Source of the DNA: Pleodorina starrii
Lineage: Eukaryota > Chlorophyta > Chlorophyceae > Chlamydomonadales > Volvocaceae
Length of the DNA stretch: 64,000 nucleotides
Direction of reading: 5' to 3'
NCBI GenBank assembly: GCA_030267565.1
Contig: BRXU01000040.1
Coordinates: forward strand, 1-64,000
The notes below the pieces were generated by a model, which saw only the letters and a program-made list of their open reading frames with translations, was not told the origin of the DNA and ran no database searches. The position numbers and the translations under genes were made by a program. Shown one piece after another: positions 22,746-35,343 of the stretch; positions within the stretch are counted from its first letter, which is position 1; the number at the start of each line of letters is the position of its first letter.

Positions 22746-25700
22746 ATGACTGGCAGGAAGGTTGCGGACGGTGGACGCTCTGCAAGACCTAGGGCGTCTG
22801 CTAAGCGACATTCGAGCTTCAGAGAGGACGACCTGGACGCCCAGGGCGAGAAGCGTGGCCCTTGGACTCCAGAGGTGTGCAATTTTGCGAAGCGGCCGCG
22901 TGAGCTGCCAGTCTCATTCTTTGGGTCGTGTTCCAGCAACGCGCGAGCCCTTCTGGTCCCGCGCTTCCCAAATGTGCCGCCGCATGAAATCATGCTGTTC
23001 TCTTGTCTCCTATTTCCGTCTTCTGTATGTAAATTGCGTGTGTCTGCCGACTCGATGACCTTGCAAGTTATTTTCATATGTGCTCGCCATCTTTTGACTA
23101 ACATGACGCACATTGCCACCTATCGCAGGAGGACAAGCAGCTTACCGAGCTCGTTACGACGTGCGGTGCCCAACGCTGGAGTACTATCGCTGAATCGATT
23201 CCGGGCCGCTCGGGGAAGTCGTGCAGACTAAGGTACGCGACGAGACCCGAGGAGCCGCTCCATCGCCTTCGGGGCGGAGCTGACTCCGCTGCCTGTGCCC
23301 CTCAGGTGGTGGAATCACCTGAGCCCGCAAGTCAAAAAGGGGCCTTTCAGCGAGTTCGAGGACGCCGTCATCGTGCGGGTGAGCGGTTTGAGCCGTTCGC
23401 AACATGGCATTCGACGGTCTCTTGACGCCTGTTCCCCCTTCCTATTGTGTGCGCAGTCGCATGAGAAGTATGGCAATAAGTGGTCAGGTGAGCTATATGC
23501 TTATGAACGGAATAACAGCTGATCGCCCGATCCATATGTAGTCGTTAGGCCGCGATGCGGTGTGACGTATTCGTTTTCATTCCTTGAAACGCGCAGTTAT
23601 TGCCAAGCTTCTTCCAGGACGGACAGACAATGCGGGTAAGGAGGGGGGTTTTGGCCTGCCATGTGGGCATCACCGTACACAAGGGGGGATGTCGAGCCCC
23701 AGGGGGGAGACCGCGTGTAAGGCACGTATCCGACACAATCCTGGTGCCCTACCATTATCCAATATTGCAGTCAAGAACCGGTGGAATTCAACGCTGAAGC
23801 GCAAGCACACGGGAGGCACGCTGAATAACAAGTAAGCGCGCCTGTCGCGGCCGCGGCGTGCTACTCACGCATTGCGCCCGCGCCACCCAACTCGCGCAAA
23901 CCCACATGCGCAAACCGTACCTATGGTTCTCTTGCCCAGCTGCATCTGGCGAACCTTCACTCCTAGCAGTGCCTCAGGTGCAGGCACATGTCCGTGTCCG
24001 CACCTGCGTTTGCGTCACAAAAGATCTGGGTCGGCGAGTTGCGCTGCCGGCGTCGTGTGTGCCTGCCTGCCCAAGATGTGAAAAATTGAACCCTCGCCCC
24101 CCCCCGCCTCGCCGCCGTACCACCCCACAGGTTCGTGGACACGTATCCGGAGCTAGAGCCGCTGATGGCCGACCCGGAAGCCGCCAAGGAGGCGGCCGAG
24201 TACAGCAGCAGCCTGGAGGGCTCGGGCTTCGCGCTGTCGGGTACCAACATCTGCACCGGCTCCGAGGAGGACGAGCACGACGCCGAGGAGGAGGACGAGC
24301 ACATGATGACCGACGACCCGGAGGAGCCGCAAGTGGCGGCGCGACGGAACCCCGCGCGGCGGACGGCGGCGCAGGCGCGTTCGGCCACGCAGAACCATGA
24401 TCAGCAACAGCGCCAGGCACAAGCGCAGGGGCGAAAATGGTCAGACTCGACGGAGGAGGAGGACGAGGCGATGGAGGAGGGCTTGGCGACGGGGAAGCCC
24501 TTCACGTCACAGGCACTGTCCCTGTCGCCCTCCCGCTCGCCTATTCGGACCGCCGCCGGGGCGGCAGCAGCCGCCATCCCGGCTTCTTCCACCGGCGGTC
24601 AACAAGGGGAGGCCCAATCCCCGCACACGCATCCGCCGCAGCAGGCCGTCACCAGCAAGGCGCCCGTGCCTGTCCCCTCCGCCAATGCGTCGCCGCTGGC
24701 GTCGTCCGACGTGGAGGCCCCATGCTGCCTGGACCCGCCGGCCAAGCGCCTTCGGTCGTCGCCGTGCGTGGAGCAGCTCCTGCGCCCGGCGCCCGCGTCG
24801 CCGCCGGACCAGCCCACCTTGCCCGGCTCCTGCCAGGCCCTGTCCGCGCCCTACCCAGTCGCCTTGGACCTGATGGCCGCATCGTCGGGCACTCTGACCG
24901 CGGACCTGCCCTCTACATGCGCCGGCGGTGCTGCTGCGGGCAGCAGCTCGGCCAGGTGTCCACACGTGTCGCTGGCAGATTGTGGCGTGGGCTCCAGCTC
25001 TGCGGTTCTGCCGGCGCCGCTTCAGCCGCAGCCACCGACGCAGTTGCTGCCGCAGCAGCCCCAGCCCCAGCTGCAGCTAGCGCCCAGCTGCATCCCGCCG
25101 GTGGCCTCCATGCCGACTCTGCTGGAGCCACCGGATGACCTGGAGTGGCAGACCATCATGGACAGTCTGGAGACGACAATGCAGACGGACGACGTCTTCG
25201 ATGCGCCAGATGACTGGGCCGAGTTGCTGCTGCAGCAACAGCAGCAACAGCCTCCGCAGCAGCAGGTGCAGATGCAGCAGCCGCAACTGCAACAGCAACA
25301 GCAGCTGCTCCTGCAGCAGCAGCTGCTGCAGCAACAATTGCAAGAGCAGCTGCAGCAGCAACAGCTGCAGCTCCAGCAATCCCAACACCGGCTGTCGTTG
25401 GGCCTTTCGAGCTCCGCGCTGGTCCAACAGCCCATCGGGCTGCCAGCCGCCAGCAACAGCAGCTGCATGGGCCCGCCGGCCTCGTGGTCGTGCTTGCCCC
25501 CGCCGCCCACTGCGCAGGCGCCGTCGCTACAGATGATGCCGCTGCAGCTCCAGCCCACCCTCCTGGCGCCCGAGGTGAGCCCGAGACCAACGGCGGCATT
25601 TGGTTGCCCGCGTTTGCATTTGCGCCTGTGACGGCACCCGCCGACCCGTCACGGGCGCAGTTGGTTCCGTCGCGCGTTCGGGTCCGCCTGTCTGCACGAG

Positions 25701-26625
25701 TCCGAGCCCAATGCCGTGACATGTTTCCGAACACGTGCGTGCGGCCAGCTGGCGTTTTGGTTTTTGCTGTGTGATGGCTTTTTGCTGTTTTCCTGCCGTG
25801 TGCGGGTGGCGATCGCAGGCACCCCTGAGCCTTCCGGCGCCCAAGTGGTCTTCGCCGCTTCTGGGCGGTGGTTTGACCGCTGCACAGAAGCGCCACCGCG
25901 CGCTGATGGCGGCCCCTCAGCAGCAGCTGCCGCCGCAGCAGCAGCTGCCTCTTCGCATGGTTAGCGACCTGCCGTGGCCTATGCAGGTGAGCCACGCCTG
26001 TAAGCTTCGGAAATGGGGTTGCTTCTGCACGTCGGGAGGAACTGTCGATGCTTTGGGAAGAGTGCGGAAGGCCAGGGGAGTGCACATGCTGAGCGCACAA
26101 AGGCTTGTCTAACGTGGGAAGGCGGGACGCATATCCCGTTCCGGGGTTTTGCGCGGAACGGCGCGTCGCCGCCGCACCGGCCGCTTGGCTGCTTAGGTCA
26201 GTGCTTGCCTTGGCGCACGCGTTTGATCACCACCCCGCACGGCACCGCCGCTGTTGTGCGACCGGGGCAAAATACCTTTGCCATGAGGCCCGCGTCCCCT
26301 GCCAGCTGCGTGCTGAGGGTTGGAGGCCTTGCCTCCGCGGGGTAGGCCGCCGCGTGGGCCCTTTCCTGGCATCTTGGCCACTGCTCTCATCTCAATTTGC
26401 GGAGGCCCATCTGCCCCATTGTTGCCCCGCGGTGGCCCTCAGGAGTGGGACATGTCCCTGGTGATGCAGGCTGGCGACGGCTGCGCCGGCCTCCTCAACC
26501 AGCAACTCCTCCCGCAGCAACACGCACCTCTCTACCACCAGGCGTGCTACCCGTCGACCACATACGACTTCGGCCGGCTCGGCGGCGGCGGCGGCTTTTC
26601 GGACCCGCTCGCCTTCCTTGTTTAA
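22746..26625 (+). CDS. R2R3-MYB transcription factor, 9 exons, 743 aa
   Basis: Exons: 22746-22874, 23129-23232, 23306-23378, 23457-23487, 23597-23635, 23771-23831, 24131-25574, 25819-25986, 26443-26625. The R2 repeat has Trp 40, 60 and 79 and the R3 repeat has Phe 92, Trp 111 and Trp 130, the standard two-repeat plant MYB pattern. Recognition-helix segments GRSGKSCRLRW and GRTDNAVKNRW, followed by NSTLKRK, resemble plant subgroup 22 (MYB44/70/73/77). The protein should be a nuclear DNA-binding regulator. After the MYB domain comes a long low-complexity region: an acidic stretch (EEDEHDAEEEDEHMM), Ser/Pro/Ala-rich sequence and a Gln-rich tract at about 511-566, which suggests an activation domain. 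It ends FSDPLAFLV. The target genes are unknown. The ATG at 22746 begins a 37-residue basic leader before the first repeat. Confidence 0.9.
25224..25391 (+). repeat. CAG/CTG-rich glutamine tract in MYB exon 7
   Basis: In-frame CAG/CAA and CTG/CTC codons encode a Gln/Leu-rich segment of about 56 residues within the long C-terminal exon. Interruptions by CAA, CTG and CCG codons make it less prone to slippage than a pure CAG run. Confidence 0.85.
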
Positions 26626-29519
26626 GTTGGGCGGCTTGGGCTTCCAGTCCGTATTGGGCAGGAGCACGGGTTGGTCCGCCTTATGCAGCCGGTGGGCGGT
26701 TCCCGAGCGCGCAGGTGTACAGAGACGCTTTGTCGCTTATCTATGATGTGCATGGAAGCTAGAACGCGTGTGCAGCTTCGTCATTGTGGGTTTTACGCAT
26801 TCTGCCGGTTTGGGTTACCGCTCGACGTGTCGACACGTGAGCTACTGTTGTTAATGTCCTCCATAGAATGGGATGCGGCGCGCCGTGGCCCACTTCCGTG
26901 CGCTCGCCGCGAGCCGCCTAGCTGTCCGCATTTGCATTGCGTGCAGCGACCAATGCAACAGGAAATGACTCCGCGGAAAGACGTTATCTCATTTTCCCTT
27001 GGTCGATGCCGGAGTGTTTGTGCCACCCGCTGCGCACGGGTGCTCCACACGCTGCGGACAAGGATGCATCTTTTGACGCGCGCGGCGCTTTGCTGTACGT
27101 CATAGTGTCTCCTGGACGTGGTGCTGTGTGCCTGACGATAACGTTGTTTGGCGAGTTCGAGGAATGCATCGCAACAGTGGTAGCCCCGGTGACTTACCCA
27201 AGGGATGGACCTCCTGCTTGTTTTGGCGCGGGGCTGGCATGCCCCCAGTTGTGCGCTGAAAAATCCCTTCTTCACTCGTTAATCCACTCGCCTGTGTGCG
27301 AGTACACGTATTAGCAACGCATCAGTGTGTCTGCGTGTGCGCGTTTGTGTTTTTATAAGCTCGCCACCGCTGCCCGGGGATATTGGCTCGGACGCGGCCC
27401 TCGGCGGCTGCAGATTGAAGTGGCGGTTGGTGGGTTTATAATGCTTGAGCGGTTGGATGGAGCCTTGAGTCGCGGAAAACTTGAGTCGGTTTGTTCGACG
27501 TACAGCAGCGCTGCCTTTGTGTTTTGGTTTTGGTGGTGTTTCGGAGGCGTGGTAAGGAAGACGTTTTTCCTCCGCCCCCGGTCACATCGTCGCGATAACC
27601 CTTGAGTCAATAGCGGGATTCAATCTATTTGCTGCGCCAAATCTATTTTTGTTGTTTGCCGGGACTTTATGCGGGTCTCACGGAGTGTGCGCGGTGCTGC
27701 GATGGAGAGGTTGCGAGGGCAGCTGCGGGCAGGGATGGGTGTGGCACAAGGAGGGTGCACTTGCGCGGCGTGTGCAGTGTGTGTATTATGAGACGCGAGA
27801 ACGCACGGCCCGTCATCAGTTATTAATCGCCACGGTGCGCGCAAGTGGGATCTGGGGGAGCGTGTATGGCTATCCGCAAGCATACCTTTACCTGTAGGTT
27901 GCCTGACACAACGGCGACCGTGTACCTCACGGGCTCCGTGAGAAGTTTTGACTGAGCGGGCGGGGCCGAGGAGGCATGACAGGCGCAGCACACATTTTTG
28001 GGGTATGGGGTTTGGGGCCATGCATCCAGTAGAGCTTCATAAGTAGAGAAGAATCCTGGGGTCGCCATGCACTAACTGGAGGGATATTATAGCGATTGTT
28101 TTTGCGGGTGCAACTTTATGTCATGCCCCTAAAGAATTGGTTTTGTTGGCCCGATGCGCGTCTCGCCAGTGCACATGCCCTATGCCCGAGTGATAGTGAT
28201 TGCGGGCCGTTTGTTTGGAGGTGCTTTCTGTATGTGTGTGTGCATGAGGCTCAGGCAGCACCTTCGCGCCAGCGGCTTGGTACCCCGTAATCCAGGGAGG
28301 CCACAAGTGCCATGTTTTTTTGTGTCGAAGATCACGCATTCCACGTGACAAGACTCCATCGTGTAACACATTATGCGCCTGATGCACGGTGGTCGATACG
28401 GTTAGCCGTGCAAAGGCTGTCACGACACACTGCGTAATTGACACAGCGTGTCGAAAGCCTGGATCGTACGCTCTACACCAGGAAAACCTCGCCTCGGTCA
28501 AGGATGGGGGAACGCCGCGGAATCTACTCCGGAAGACGGGATCTGAGTGCCGTCACTCCGGCGATCACTGCCTGAGCGGGAGCTGAGTGCCGCTCGTGAT
28601 GCAGTACGGCAGGATCCCTAAGCCCGGCTAGGATAGAAAGGCCCGATCAGGCCTGCCCAACAAGCTCGAGTCACCTTTACCAGTCTGCAGTACGCTTGCA
28701 GTTTCCCAGGCCGCATCGTACTCACCATTACGATGCTCATTTCGCCTTCTAAACAGCTGCTGTCAAACACAATACAAGGGACCTGGGGATGGCTCCACCG
28801 CAACTGGGACTGTGGGAGCCAGCACTCCTTACGCAGGAAGGCCCGAGTGCCGATTGGGGCTTCCCGCAGCGATATTGCGGGAGGGGGGGTTAAGGTGCAT
28901 GGCGTGATTGGACGCGCTGTCCCGTAGCGTCTTGTAGGTTCCGTAGCAGAAAAGGTTGAGGACTTGAGTTCTTCACTTCAGTCGTGCAAGTGTCCGAATT
29001 GAGCACAGTTGCCATGATCCTTCGTTCACAGGTTCCTCGAAGCATTCGATGTCGGTGCTGCTGCCACTACTTCGAGTTTCCCCCGCGTCGGAACTTGTCG
29101 GAAGAACCCTATCGAAGGTCAGAAGTTCCGAAGCCCGCCAAAGGCCCGGGGAGGCCCTGTTCCCAGCGGCATACATAGTTCAAGCCTTCGATGGCCGTAG
29201 CTACGGTTAGCTGCCATTTCGAAGGCGGCAACAATTGGGGAATTGGGTAGCCTGGGCACTGTGAACCGGTGTTGCAACATTATGCCGTCGATGCTGTATC
29301 GACCATGGGATGACATGGTCAAAATTGATCTTCGTAGCTTTGTCATACACATTCTTAGCGAAGGAACCGTTCATTTTCGTCAAGCACGATTCCGTACGGC
29401 TGCACTCCGGTAGACGATGTGACTGGCAGCTGGGAACAGGCGACTCGTGTACAGAAATTCCACTAGGAGTTAGGACTCCATACCTGCGGACAAAGGGCCG
29501 ATCACAATCAGCCCGAAAA
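26626..29519 (+). other. Region between MYB and PDH E1-beta
   Basis: No gene is supported. ORFs here are short, overlap in several frames and show no family resemblance. A TGTAA at 28362-28366 could end a long MYB 3' UTR. The last part should hold the PDHB promoter. Confidence 0.4.
28362..28366 (+). terminator. Candidate TGTAA polyadenylation signal for the MYB gene
   Basis: The TGTAA I found after the MYB stop codon, about 1.7 kb downstream. Long 3' UTRs are common in Chlamydomonas, but the assignment is tentative. Confidence 0.25.
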
Positions 29520-32500
29520 ATGCTGCCCGGACTTCTGCAGCAAGCCCGCAACCATGGGTTTCTGTGCGTGAGTTTTAATTACGACTAGATCATGTCAATT
29601 TCATCTGGCATAGGCTCACACGTGTCCTTGACCCCCCGCAGCGCCTGCCGCGAGTCGCTGCGGCTGTTCGCGGGTTCGCCTCACAAAGCGAGGTGCGCTT
29701 ATAGTTACACTTTGCGCTTGAATATCAGGAGGCTTGACCTTTAGTATTGTCTACAGATGACCGTGCGTGATGCGCTCAACTCGGCGCTTGATGAGGAGCT
29801 GGCTCGTGACGACAAGGTCTACGTCCTGGGCGAGGAGGTAACACCCTTACTGCTGTTGAATTTTAGTTCCTTACTTCATACTAAGCTGTGTTTCGTGACC
29901 GTGTTCAGGTCGGCGAGTACCAAGGCGCCTACAAGGTGAGCAATCACGGAACACGTGTTTGTGACCGGAAAGAGTAACTCGCTCAGAAGTGAAACGAATT
30001 GCTGCAGATCACCAGGGGCTTGCTTCAGAAGTATGGCGCGGACCGGGTGAAGGACACGCCCATCACCGAGGTACGCGATGACACGCACGCACGGCTTGAG
30101 CCGCGACGTAGACCAGACCCGACCGTAACACTCCCCCTTACCCCAATCACGTACATACAGGCTGGTTTCACTGGTATTGCCGTTGGTTCCGCCTTCGCGG
30201 GACTGAAGCCCGTTTGCGAGTTCATGACGTGGAACTTCGCCATGCAAGCCATCGACCAGATCATCAACTCGGCTGCAAAGACGCTGTACATGTCCGCGGG
30301 CCAGATCAACTGCCCCATCGTGTTTCGGGGGCCAAATGGCGCGGCAGCGGGCGTGGCTGCCCAGCACTCACAGTGCTTTGCGGCCTGGTACAGCTCAGTC
30401 CCGGGCCTTAAGGTGAGAGACCTCCCCCCTAGGAAGCGCGCATACACGTCCCATGCGTGGGAGTTCAGCCCCCAGCAACCTCCCCGCCGAGCGGACGGGG
30501 GCGTGGTTTGTTCGACCTGCACCATCACATGGGCTCTTCACGGAATGCTGCTTGGGCCCTCCCTTCCCTTTCCTGCCACACGTTAATGCCGCATTGCTTT
30601 GCGGGGCCCATCAGCTTAAGTGGCTTCGCGCGCCCCTGTAGCTCAGGCACCGGTCTCCAAGCGCCGTTTCTGATGCGGAAACGTTCTGCCTTCAAACGAC
30701 AGGTCCTGGCGCCGTACGATTCTGAGGACGCTCGTGGTCTGCTGAAGGCGGCCATCCGGGACCCCGACCCGGTGGTGTTCCTGGAGAACGAGATCATGTA
30801 CGGCCAGGCCTTCCCGGTCAACGCACAGGTGAGGCGGCGGCGGCGAGGGCGGGTGGTGGTGGGGGCCGGTCCCGGGGGGGGGGGCTTTAGAGAGTGTAAT
30901 ACCAGAACAGGGGGGGGGGCAAGTCACGGCGCGGCCCTCGGGGGCCCATTTGCATGCGAGCTATGGTTGGTTGGTTGGTTTGTTGGTTAGGCGGTAGATT
31001 GTTGTCCCTGTTGGGACTTCGTTTTTTAGGGTTTTGCGGGCTGTGTTCTGGGCTGGGGAGCTGCCAGCTGAGGGGGGCAAGAGCAGGGGCAGGGGCAGGG
31101 CGGGGCACGGAGGGGAAGGGAGGGGGATTTCCGCAATGTCCCGCGATGTCACACATGCGCCGCATTGCCGCAAGCAGCAGCAGCGGAGTGGCCCAACGCT
31201 TTTGGCTGGCGGCTGGCGGCGAAGCGGGTGGAACCACCCAAGGCAGGGAGGGAGGCGAGCAGCAGCAATGACAGCAGCTGTAGCTGCCATAGAGCCAGCA
31301 GCCGCAGTAGGGCGGGCAGCAGACGCCACGGCGGTGGCCCCGGCCCTGGCGGGCACTGCCTGGTGCCGCACCCGCATGCACCGCGCAGCTGCATGGGCTC
31401 CAGGGGGGGGCACATGGGCGCATGGGATTAGTTGATGCCGCCGCCAGAAGGTTTGCGCTGTTGTGGCGGGGGCCCGTGAGTGTTGTGCACCCTGTCATGA
31501 GCCGCGCGGCACTCGCGCTTGTGAAGCACTGCGATTGGGAAGTCCTCGACCGCCGTTCCGCCGCTGCCTGGCGGCTGCCCAGACCTGGAGGGCGGTTCCA
31601 TTGGCGTGAACCCGGTCGACCCCGTGTGCCATGTACGCTGTGTTGTTCCATGCCAAATTACTTATCATCAAATCGGCACTACGTTACAATTTACAAATCA
31701 GCTTCATGGTAATCTTTGCTTATCCTGGACCCAGTACCAACGTCGCATTGCACAACCCCACAGACACATACACCCTCCCCCCGCGGGCCAACATGCTCAT
31801 ATCCCCAACAACCCCCACCACCCCCACCCCCACCACTAATGTGTCCCCCAGATCCTGGACAAGGACTTTGTGTTGCCCATCGGTAAGGCCAAGGTGATGC
31901 GGGAGGGCAAGCACGTGACGTTGGTGTCCTTCTCCAAGATGGTGGGCTACTGCCTCAAGGCGGCGGACCACCTGTCCAGGGAGGGCGTGCACTGCGAGGT
32001 GAGGCGGGGGGGGGCGGGGGTTGCTGGGTGCGAGGGCGGGTGGGGGAGCAGGGGAGGGAAGGGAAGGGGGAGGTGTGGATGGGGTTTTGGATGGTGTGGT
32101 TGGTTGAGGGGTTGGTTGAGGGGTGGGGGAGGGGTCAGGGAGGGGTGTTATCCCCGGTGCATTTGGGGGGAGTAGAAGTACATCCTGGCCCGGCCCTGTA
32201 GACCGGAGCCCAAATTAGCGGTAGTTCGGGGTGAGGGCGGTGGGCGCGGCGTAGCGGTGGGTTTGTGTGTAGGGTTGAAGGTTTTCCACGAGTAGGCGGG
32301 AGGCCGAAGAGGGGGCGAGGGCATAGATGGTGGGCAGGAGGGTTGGCTGGATAGGGTTATATGGCGGGTCAACGGAGGCTTTGCCCCGACGGTGACGTTC
32401 CCTCTCCCATCCTTTCCTGACCCGAACCCGCCCCAACCCGTACACGATTCTTGTCAAGCGTCAAAGGCCACGTCGCGCCTCTCACTCCAAAACCCCTTTC

Positions 32501-33146
32501 CTCGCTCCCCCGCCTCCCCCTCTGCTCTCTCCCCTGACCCCTTCCCCCGCCTCCCCCTCCCCTCCCCTCCCCCCAGGTGATCAACCTCCGCTCCATCAAG
32601 CCTCTGGACAAGGACACGCTGGTGGCCTCTCTGAAGAAGACCCACAAGATGGTGGTGGTGGAGGAGGGCTGGCCGCAGTGCGGGGTGGGCAGCGAGGTGG
32701 CGGCGCTGATGCAGGAGCTGGCATTCGACGAGCTGGACGCGCCCGTGCTGCGGGTCACAGGTGGGAGGGGGAGGGAGGGAGGGATGGGGAGGGGGGCGGG
32801 GGAGGGGAGCGGGGAAGGAGAGGGGGGCGGGCGGGTGCTGCGGGTTACAGACTGGGTGGACCAGGCCATGTGCCCAGGGTGACTGGAGGGTGTTGTGGGC
32901 GGTGGGGGTTTGGCAGTGACGTGCACCCCCCAAACCCCCTAGCAAGCATCCGCAACCCATCCACGACACCCCACGATGTCGGCTTGGCAACACGCCCTGC
33001 CCACTAACCCCTGACCCCGCGCAACCCGCCCGGCTGCGGCCGTCTCCCCAGGCGCCGAGATTCCGATGCCGTACGCCGCCAACCTGGAGGCGGCGGCTCT
33101 GCCCCAGGTGGATGACATCATCAAGACCGTCAAGAGCATCGCCTGA
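29520..33146 (+). CDS. PDHB: Mitochondrial pyruvate dehydrogenase E1 component, beta subunit, 10 exons, 357 aa
   Basis: Exons: 29520-29567, 29642-29692, 29757-29837, 29909-29935, 30008-30070, 30161-30412, 30703-30828, 31852-31998, 32577-32760, 33052-33146. The E1 alpha2-beta2 heterotetramer decarboxylates pyruvate with thiamine diphosphate and feeds acetyl groups to E2 in the mitochondrial matrix. Diagnostic segments are [97 protein letters not shown] and PMPYAANLE. It matches the plant mitochondrial E1-beta rather than the plastid type. The first two exons encode a 33-residue Arg/Ala/Leu/Ser-rich leader without acidic residues until its end, as expected for a mitochondrial presequence. Exon 4 is only 27 bases. 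The sequence is full length with no break seen. Confidence 0.95.
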
Positions 33147-33261
33147 GGGAGCGGATCTGATCTGATGTGATCTGATCTGGGGAGGGCAGCCCGGGGAGGG
33201 CAGACAGCGGACAGCGGACAGGGGGGGGGGTAGGCCGGGGAAGTCTGAATGGGTGATGGCT

Positions 33262-33288
33262 AGGAGGAGGAGGAGGAGGAGGAGGAGG
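33262..33288 (+). repeat. AGG trinucleotide microsatellite
   Basis: Perfect short run of AGG about 115 bases after the PDHB stop codon, probably within its 3' UTR. Confidence 0.8.
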
Positions 33289-34532
33289 CTGCAGCGCAAG
33301 AGCGGGCGGCCATATGCGTAACGTGTGATGTGTGATGTGTGATGCGGTGGAATGTGCGGACAACAGAGCGTGTTGTCAAGCGGCGCAGGGCCGTAGCTGC
33401 GCACCTGTGCAGCCGCTGGGTTGCGGGGCGGGAGGGGAGGGGTCCAGGGGGTTGGATGTAGCGGATGGGAGGGAGCATAGTTACGGGTCCCGGGGCAGAG
33501 GGCGCGAGGTGCTGTACACACCATTGACCGAGAGTGTGTGGTGTTGGTCGAGTACGCCGTGACGTGTGTTATTGTCGTGTAGTGTACGGGTGGTGTCGTA
33601 TCTGTCCGCGGAGGTCGAGTCGAAGGATTGGGTGCGCGCGACGGCGCCGAGCTGGGCTGGGCTGGGCTGGGCTGGTGCCTCGGGTGGGGTGGCAGCTGTG
33701 GCGCTTGCGTGCGAGGCGGTGGGGCACAGCGATTCGGCGCGTGCGGGGGCGCAGCGGCAGCTCTCTCACGCCTCCCCCCCCCCCCCCCGACATTGCCTCC
33801 TGCGGTGGACTGCCGCCTGCGGGGCAGTGTTCAGCGCCGTCGGGGGCGCTCAGGTGAGCCGGCGTCGCAGGCGGCCCTACTGGCAGCCATACCGGAGAGA
33901 GGACCGGCAGGCGGGATGGGAAGAGGACCGACGTGTGCGGCGGCGGCGGCGGCGGCACGCGACTTGACTGGCGGCGGCCTTGTCCACGGGGGCACTGTGT
34001 GCTTTGCCTGCCGATGTCCGAGCTGCGGACCGAAAATGTCGGTTGGGGCGCGTGGCGGAGGGGGGGGAGGGTCGTTGACATCGCCCCGCTGACGTCACGG
34101 CAGGGTGTGACGTGATGACGGTTGGTGAGCGGTTGGGCTTATCCACACTTGGTCTATCTGACAAGTGAGTCGTTGCGTTGGGAGGAGTGCTGCTGGGGGT
34201 GGATTCGGGACTGGACTGGACACTCAGATGCAGAGACTCGGTGGCTCGTGAGGGACTTCGCAAGCGGTGCTCGCGTGGGGTGGGGTGGGGCGTCCTTGTG
34301 TTGGGGGGCTGGCGGGGCGCTTGGTGGCTCTACTTTCTTATCCCCGTACCGGTACCGTATGTGTTTCGGATGTGTGCATCGAAGAACAAGGCAGAAGACA
34401 GGTGTGCAGGGTCCCCGGTGTGAGTGCGGGGATGCGTCTCTCTCGGGTGAACGGCTCGCAGTAGTAGTGGGGGACGGAGGAGGGGGATGGCAGTAAGACG
34501 GGAGGCCAAACCGGCGAAACGCGGTTGTACGA

Positions 34533-34550
34533 TGTGTGTGTGTGTGTGTG
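34533..34550 (+). repeat. TG dinucleotide microsatellite
   Basis: Nine TG units in intergenic sequence. Confidence 0.85.
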
Positions 34551-35343
34551 CATCGGCGGGTCAGTGCCGGGCCGGGGGACAATTGAGCCGGTGGATCTTT
34601 GCCCCCTGCAAGCCTAAGCGTAACCGGGGCTCGTAGTCCTCAGACAGCTAGATCAGGGAAGCAACGACGCCTAACCAACCTTTAAATGGGCCCCACCCCC
34701 CCTCACACGGATAGCCGCATGGGGGCCCAAGTGCGCTGATTCACAGGCGTCCCAGAGCCGACGTACCCGTACCTGCCAGGCACGCAAGCAGCTGCAACGC
34801 GCACGCCTGCGGCCGAGCACGTCAGTGTGCAGGCCAGGGCCAGCAGCACCCTGCATCCTCACGCCCTCGTCCACATCCACATCCACGCGCGAGAGCCCGG
34901 GCGGGCCTCAGCGCCCCTCCCTCCCCTCCGAGTTCAGCCCACACCCTATAGTTAGCCTCGTGTTGCCACCTCTTGAGCCCATAGGGGTCATGGCAGAACT
35001 TGGGTATCCCCGGGTCGGGCTAGATGAGTCGCGCCTTTGTGGCGAAAGGGAGGCCGCGCGTGGATGGTTTGCGCCCAAAACTGACTGTCCATGCCTCAAG
35101 CCGACTGGCTACCATCTGCGAGCTCTCGTGGTGAGGCCAGGTCCGTGCCGCGCCTTCACAATCGTCCGGATGACTTGCCGGCCGTGTGCGCACTGAAATT
35201 GCATCACGAAATACCATAAGATTCCGCATATTTTCCTTCATGATGCATATGGCATCGTGCCCCCAAAGCTCTCGGGTCCTGGCGTACGTACCTGGCTGGT
35301 CACCGTACAAATCCTTAGAGTTGAAGTTTAGCTGGCAGCGCGG

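Larger units (their letters stand above)
33147..35335 (+). other. Region between PDHB and the retrotransposon
   Basis: No gene is supported. It contains the PDHB 3' UTR, GATCTGATCTG repeats just after the stop, an AGG microsatellite and a TG microsatellite. Short ORFs lack any recognisable domain. Confidence 0.4.

Noticed and set aside
24153..26100. Several overlapping ORFs antisense to the MYB C-terminal exon
   Set aside because: Shadows of the CAG/GCC-rich coding exon; they break at the MYB introns and show no domain.
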